Source: Lachnospiraceae bacterium (GTDB taxonomy: Bacteria > Bacillota > Clostridia > Lachnospirales > Lachnospiraceae). Taken from it: a stretch of DNA of 64,000 nt. The DNA is taken from contig JAFTXG010000026.1 in assembly GCA_017461725.1 (NCBI GenBank), positions 62,001 through 126,000 of the forward strand, read 5' to 3'. This document shows positions 60,056 through 64,000 of this stretch, piece after piece. The number at the start of each line of letters is the position of its first letter. Within the stretch, counting starts at the first letter, position 1. The translations under genes and the position numbers were made by a program. Below the pieces are notes generated by a model. The model worked only from the letters and a program-made list of their open reading frames with translations. It made no database searches and had not been told where the DNA came from.

Positions 60056-61717
60056 TTACTTCATTACGATCACATCCACCGTTGCCCCCGGCGGAATCAT
60101 CGGCAGTACCTTCTCATCCTTATCCATCACACAATCGATCCACACAGGGCCGGTGCGCTTCATCGCCTCATCCAGCGCCGCAGAAAGTTCATCCAGGTTT
60201 GTACATCTGAAGCCCGTTCCTCCAAAGCCCTCGACCACCTTCACATAATCGGTCTTGCGGTGAGGGTCTGTGCTGGAATAGCGTTTCCCGTAGAATGCCG
60301 TCTGCCACTGGCGAACCATTCCCAGCACTGCATTATTGAAAATCACAGTGATGACTGGAAGCTCGTAGCTGACCGCTGTGCACGCCTCGTTCATATTCAT
60401 GTGGAAGGAACCGTCACCGGTGATGTGAATGACCGGCTTGTCGGGGCAGGCCACCTGCGCGCCGAGTGCAGCGCCGTAGCCGTAGCCCATGGTTCCCAGA
60501 CCGCCGCTGGTCAGGAAATTGCGGCTGCCTACATGGTGAATGAACTGAGCCGCCCACATCTGGTGCTGGCCTACGTCGGTGACATAGATCGCGTCCTCTC
60601 CCGCCTTATCACAGATCATGTCAATGATCTGATGAGGCTTCAGAGTAGTATCGCTGTCAGTGGGGACATAATCCTCCGCCTGCCATGCGGCGATCTGCTC
60701 CATCCACCGGGGATGGCGGCGAGCCTCCACCTTGGGAAGCAGCGCGGCGAGAATATCCTTCACCTGGCCAATCATATACTCGTCGGCCCGAACATTTTTA
60801 TGTACCTCGCTCATATCAATATCAATGTGAACGACTTTTGCTTTCTTTGCAAATTTTCCGGGGTTCAGCGCCACACGGTCACTGAAGCGGGTTCCGATGG
60901 CCAGCACCAGATCCGCATTGTCAATGGCCATGTTAGTGGTCAGAAGACCGTGCATACCGATCATGCCCAGATTCAGCGGCTCTTTGTAGCCCAGTACCCC
61001 CGCCGCCATGATCGTGTAGGTCGCAGGAATCTCCGCCTTGTTGATCAGTTCGCGAAGTTCATTGCCCGCCTCGGAAGCGACCACACCGCCGCCGAAATAG
61101 ACCACAGGGCGCTCTGCCTGATTGATCAGCTCTGCCACACGGTCAAGGGTCTCCTCATCAAGCTCAGTCTCGAACATATCCTTCGCCGGCTCCGCGGGAA
61201 TATACTCGCAGAGTGCCGCGGACACATCCTTGGGGATGTCCACCAGAACAGGACCTTTACGGCCGGTCTGCGCGATCTCAAATGCCTGACGCATCACGTC
61301 CGCCAGATCCTCCACCCGGTCAACCACAAAATTGTGCTTGGTGATGGGCATGGTGATACCGGCGATATAAACCTCCTGGAAGCTGTCCTTACCCAGACCG
61401 GAAGTAGCCACGTTTCCAGTGAAAGCAACCATGGGAATGCTGTCCATGTATGCAGTCGCAATACCGGTCACCAGGTTGGTGGCACCGGGGCCGCTGGTCG
61501 CCAGACACACACCCACCTTGCCGGTGGCGCGGGCATAGCCGTCGGCTGCATGAGCGGCACCCTGCTCGTGGGCAGTCATCACATGATTTATCCGATGCTG
61601 GTTCTTATATAACGCATCGTAGAGGTTCAGCACCGCGCCGCCGGGATAACCGAAGATGGTCTCCACACCCTGCTCGATGAGCACCTCCACAAAAATATCT
61701 GAGCCTGTCATTTTCAT
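60056..61717 (-). CDS. ilvB: Acetolactate synthase large (catalytic) subunit
   Basis: 553 residues. The TPP catalytic Glu is in AHEQGAAHAADGYARATG near residues 46-63. A central FAD/NAD-like domain (residues about 190-330) and the TPP/Mg motif GDGSFHMNMNEACTAV near 430 complete the fold. It makes acetolactate and acetohydroxybutyrate for valine, leucine and isoleucine. GGAGG precedes ATG 61717. It lies between ilvD and ilvN on the same strand. Confidence 0.95.
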   Translation of the reverse strand: MKMTGSDIFVEVLIEQGVETIFGYPGGAVLNLYDALYKNQHRINHVMTAHEQGAAHAADGYARATGKVGVCLATSGPGATNLVTGIATAYMDSIPMVAFTGNVATSGLGKDSFQEVYIAGITMPITKHNFVVDRVEDLADVMRQAFEIAQTGRKGPVLVDIPKDVSAALCEYIPAEPAKDMFETELDEETLDRVAELINQAERPVVYFGGGVVASEAGNELRELINKAEIPATYTIMAAGVLGYKEPLNLGMIGMHGLLTTNMAIDNADLVLAIGTRFSDRVALNPGKFAKKAKVVHIDIDMSEVHKNVRADEYMIGQVKDILAALLPKVEARRHPRWMEQIAAWQAEDYVPTDSDTTLKPHQIIDMICDKAGEDAIYVTDVGQHQMWAAQFIHHVGSRNFLTSGGLGTMGYGYGAALGAQVACPDKPVIHITGDGSFHMNMNEACTAVSYELPVITVIFNNAVLGMVRQWQTAFYGKRYSSTDPHRKTDYVKVVEGFGGTGFRCTNLDELSAALDEAMKRTGPVWIDCVMDKDEKVLPMIPPGATVDVIVMK

Positions 61718-61792
61718 GATACTTCCTCCTCCAAAATCCTTGCCAAAAACGTAACATCTTGTCACGCATTCCGCTCGGACACAAATTCTTTT

Positions 61793-61820
61793 AATATACT
61801 ATATTTTATCACATGTCCAA
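61793..61820 (-). promoter_or_regulatory. Possible promoter of ilvB with flanking palindromes
   Basis: TTGGAC and TATATT with a 16-bp spacer on the minus strand. GTTACCGTTTGTAAC (61824-61838) lies just upstream of the -35 and a related CGTAACATCTTGTCACG (61750-61766) lies in the leader; either could be an operator. A separate promoter implies ilvB need not be read through from ilvD. Confidence 0.45.
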
Positions 61821-61926
61821 ATCGTTACCGTTTGTAACAATCTGAAGTCAATGCTATTTTCAATTTATCCAATTCATGCTCTACTCTCTCTAACACAATA
61901 ATGCTCTCCCCTTATCATACACGATA

Positions 61927-61957
61927 AGCTGTAAAATTCCAACAAAATTTTACAGCT
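61927..61957. repeat. 12-bp perfect inverted repeat upstream of ilvB
   Basis: AGCTGTAAAATT and its exact inverse flank a 6-7 base loop. There is no T-run, so termination is uncertain. It lies between the ilvB promoter and the tandem repeats. Confidence 0.5.
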
Positions 61958-61988
61958 CATCATGTACTTGCAAAATTCATTTAACGCC

Positions 61989-62313
61989 GTGATCCACGCC
62001 GTCTCGCCCCTCCGGGACTTTCCGACGGCTGTCAGTCCTCGTGCTTCCGCGCATGCGGCGCTCCGCACTCTGACTGTTTCGTCCAGCTTTCTCTTTCCAC
62101 TCCGTGAATCACGCCGTCTCGTCCCTTCGGGACTTTTCGACGGCTGTCAATCCTCGTGCTCTCGCTCCTTTCGGTGCTTCGCGCTCCGACTGTTTCGTCC
62201 AGCTTTCTCTTTCCACTCCGTGAATCACGCCGTCTCGTCCCTCCGGGACTTTCCGACGGCTGTCAGTCCTCGTGCTTCCGCGCCATGCGGCGCTCCGCAC
62301 TCTGACTGTTTCA
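61989..62313. repeat. Tandem 115-bp repeat, about 2.8 copies, between ilvD and ilvB
   Basis: Units start at 61989, 62104 and 62220 (spacing 115 and 116 bp). Each opens GTGA[TA][CT]CACGCCGTCTCG and contains a small stem GTCCC/GGGAC nested in GCCGTC/GACGGC. Copies 1 and 3 are most alike, sharing a GCGCATGCGGCGC-type segment that in copy 2 is changed. The third unit lacks its last ~20 bp. No coding frame is convincing. A further strong hairpin (62326-62354) lies just after ilvD. Together these fill the 61718-62372 gap. Confidence 0.75.
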
Positions 62314-62325
62314 CCCGCCAAATGT

Positions 62326-62354
62326 GCAACTGGGCGTGCCAGCACGCCAGTTGC
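62326..62354. terminator. Hairpin after ilvD
   Basis: GCAACTGGGCGTGC pairs with GCACGCCAGTTGC around a two-base loop, 19 bp after the ilvD stop. GC-rich but without a T-run, so it may slow or end transcription only partly. Confidence 0.45.
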
Positions 62355-62372
62355 CCGCTTGTCGGGTTTGAT

Positions 62373-64000
62373 TCACTCCATGACGGCGCCTTTATTTGCG
62401 CCGCTTACCAGTCTCGCATATCTCGCCAGCCAGCCGGTCTTGATGTTCGGCTCGGGCTGCACATAGGCCGCCTTTCTGGCCGCCAACACCTCATCGCTGA
62501 CCTCCACATTGATCTGTGCATCAGGGATGTTGATGGTGATGATATCGCCCTCCTCGATCAGTCCGATGGGACCGCCGGAAGCAGCCTCCGGTGCCACATG
62601 ACCGATGGATGCGCCGCGGCTCGCACCGCTGAAACGTCCGTCGGTGATCAGTGCAACGGTCTTGTCCAGCTTCATGCCCGCCAGTGCACTGGTGGGATTC
62701 AGCATCTCGCGCATACCGGGACCACCCTTGGGTCCCTCGTAGCGGATAACCACAACGTCGCCGTCCACGATCTTTCCGTTATAGATCGCCTGAATCGCCT
62801 CATCCTCACTGTTGAACACACGCGCGGGACCGCTGTGCTTCAGCATCTCCGGAGCCACCGCACTGCGCTTTACCACGCAGCCGTCGGGGGCGATATTGCC
62901 CCACAGGATCTGAATACCGCCGGTAGCGCTGTAGGGATTGTCGATAGGGCGGATCGCATTGTAATTCTTTACATACGCGCCCTCAATGTTTTCTGCCAAA
63001 GTCTTTCCGGTGGCGGTGATCACGCTGGTGTCCAGATGACCGCCCTTGACCAGTTCGGACTGTACCGCTGCCACACCGCCTGCCAGGAACAGATCCTGCA
63101 TGTGGGTGGGGCCGGCCGGTGCCAGGTGGCAGAGGTTCGGAACCTTCTCGCTCATCTCGTTGAACAGCTCCAGATTCAGCTCCACGCCCGCCTCGTTGGC
63201 GATGGCCAGCAGGTGAAGCACACTGTTGGAGCTGCAGCCCAGCGCCATATCGCAGGCCAGAGCGTTACGGATGGATTTTTCATTGATAATATCGCGAGCC
63301 TTGATGTCGCGCTTAACCAGCTCCATGATCGCCATGCCGGCATGCTTTGCCAGCTGCATACGGCCGGAGTGTACGGCGGGAACAGAGCCGTTGCCGGGAA
63401 GGGCAATACCCATGGACTCGCAGAGACAATTCATACTGTTTGCGGTGTACATACCTGCACAGCTTCCGCAGCCGGGGCATGCGCCGGTCTCACACTCGTG
63501 AAGCTTCGCGTCGTCGATCAGATTAGCCTTTCTCGCGCCGACAGCCTCGAACAGCTTGGACAGGGAAACCTCCTCGCCGTCATACAGACCGGCCATCATG
63601 GGACCGCCGCTGCAGACAACAGCAGGGATATTCATACGAACAGCCGCCATCACCATGCCGGGAACAATCTTGTCACAGTTGGGAACCAGCACCAGACCGT
63701 CAAACTGATGCGCCATGGCCATGGTCTCCACGCTGTCCGCGATCAGCTCGCGGCTGGCCAGAGAATATTTCATACCGATGTGGCCCATGGCGATACCGTC
63801 GCACACGCCGATGGATGGAACCATGATGGGGGTTCCGCCTGCCATGCGCACGCCAGCCTTGACTGCCTCGGTAATCTTATCCAGATGGAAGTGGCCGGGA
63901 ACGATCTCACTGTGGGCGCTGACAACGCCGATCAGAGGTCGGTCCAACTCTTCCTTGGTATATCCCATGGCGTAGAACAGGCTGCGGTTGGGCGCACGCT
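62373..64000 (-). CDS. ilvD: Dihydroxy-acid dehydratase (5' end cut by window)
   Basis: About 542 residues visible; the frame continues past the window end with [13 protein letters not shown], so only some 15-20 N-terminal residues are missing. Cys residues for the Fe-S cluster are in NCDK and [21 protein letters not shown]; the C-terminal [23 protein letters not shown] segment is the ILVD/EDD signature. It dehydrates dihydroxy acids to branched-chain 2-oxo acids. It lies upstream of ilvB and ilvN on the same strand. Confidence 0.95.
   Translation of the reverse strand, partial: RAPNRSLFYAMGYTKEELDRPLIGVVSAHSEIVPGHFHLDKITEAVKAGVRMAGGTPIMVPSIGVCDGIAMGHIGMKYSLASRELIADSVETMAMAHQFDGLVLVPNCDKIVPGMVMAAVRMNIPAVVCSGGPMMAGLYDGEEVSLSKLFEAVGARKANLIDDAKLHECETGACPGCGSCAGMYTANSMNCLCESMGIALPGNGSVPAVHSGRMQLAKHAGMAIMELVKRDIKARDIINEKSIRNALACDMALGCSSNSVLHLLAIANEAGVELNLELFNEMSEKVPNLCHLAPAGPTHMQDLFLAGGVAAVQSELVKGGHLDTSVITATGKTLAENIEGAYVKNYNAIRPIDNPYSATGGIQILWGNIAPDGCVVKRSAVAPEMLKHSGPARVFNSEDEAIQAIYNGKIVDGDVVVIRYEGPKGGPGMREMLNPTSALAGMKLDKTVALITDGRFSGASRGASIGHVAPEAASGGPIGLIEEGDIITINIPDAQINVEVSDEVLAARKAAYVQPEPNIKTGWLARYARLVSGANKGAVME

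Noticed and set aside
61989-62313. Tandem repeats considered as a CRISPR array
   Set aside because: Units of 115 bp repeat as a whole, with no unique spacers, and no cas gene is in the window.
59690-62372. Search for a T-box or leader-peptide attenuator before ilvB
   Set aside because: No T-box core (TGGTACCGCG-like) and no short frame rich in Leu/Ile/Val codons before a terminator was found in the gap.

Overview
The window looks like a chromosomal piece of a Gram-positive, anaerobic, probably spore-forming Clostridia member, most likely Lachnospiraceae. The basis is strong GGAGG ribosome binding sites, TTGACA/TATAAT promoters, a tyrosyl T-box leader, a rubredoxin-containing flavodiiron protein, a CwlD-like amidase, a PdaB-like deacetylase, and several Firmicutes DUF families (DUF1576, DUF2975, DUF4173, DUF815, DUF421, DUF378). 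I see no rRNA, tRNA, prophage, IS element or CRISPR array. The first and last genes are cut by the window edges.

Left part (1-10.7 kb): an AlaX-type alanyl-tRNA editing protein (cut), an exported small protein, DegV, biosynthetic-type threonine ammonia-lyase (ilvA), a DUF378 membrane protein, and a likely ridA-coaW-aldo/keto reductase operon. An AIM24-family protein and a DUF4097 lipoprotein follow, overlapping tail to tail, then an alpha/beta hydrolase.

Accessory block (10.7-22.7 kb, all minus strand): a membrane-anchored acidic-stalk protein, a 1664-residue secreted fibro-slime-type protein, a GH20 hexosaminidase with FIVAR repeats, then a compact RiPP-like operon: PqqD-like recognition protein, four-cysteine candidate precursor, HprK-like kinase, radical SAM/SPASM maturase and XRE regulator, ending at a terminator. 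This is the best candidate here for an undescribed system.

Middle (22.9-37.5 kb): cytoplasmic parvulin, hydrolase/methyltransferase pair, RlmD-like rRNA methyltransferase with an N-terminal repeat tract, DUF1576 and DUF421 membrane proteins, XRE regulator, EcsC protein, an asymmetric heterodimeric ABC exporter, and an ECF sigma factor with a membrane partner. Between the exporter and the sigma factor lies a 29-residue holin-like toxin gene opposed by a near-consensus antisense promoter. A second, unrelated-in-sequence copy of the same arrangement lies at 53.9 kb.

Right part (37.5-64 kb): galactokinase, a HAD phosphatase, PdaB-like deacetylase, LysR/TauE/D-aminoacylase group, tyrS with an unusually long T-box leader, LysR/AgcS pair, esterase, a DUF2975-XRE-DUF4173 operon, a four-domain flavodiiron protein, TRIC channel, DUF815 ATPase, amidase, and the branched-chain amino acid genes ilvD-ilvB-ilvN. 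The ilv gaps hold unusual structured DNA: about 2.8 tandem copies of a 115-bp unit and an 85-bp nested hairpin.
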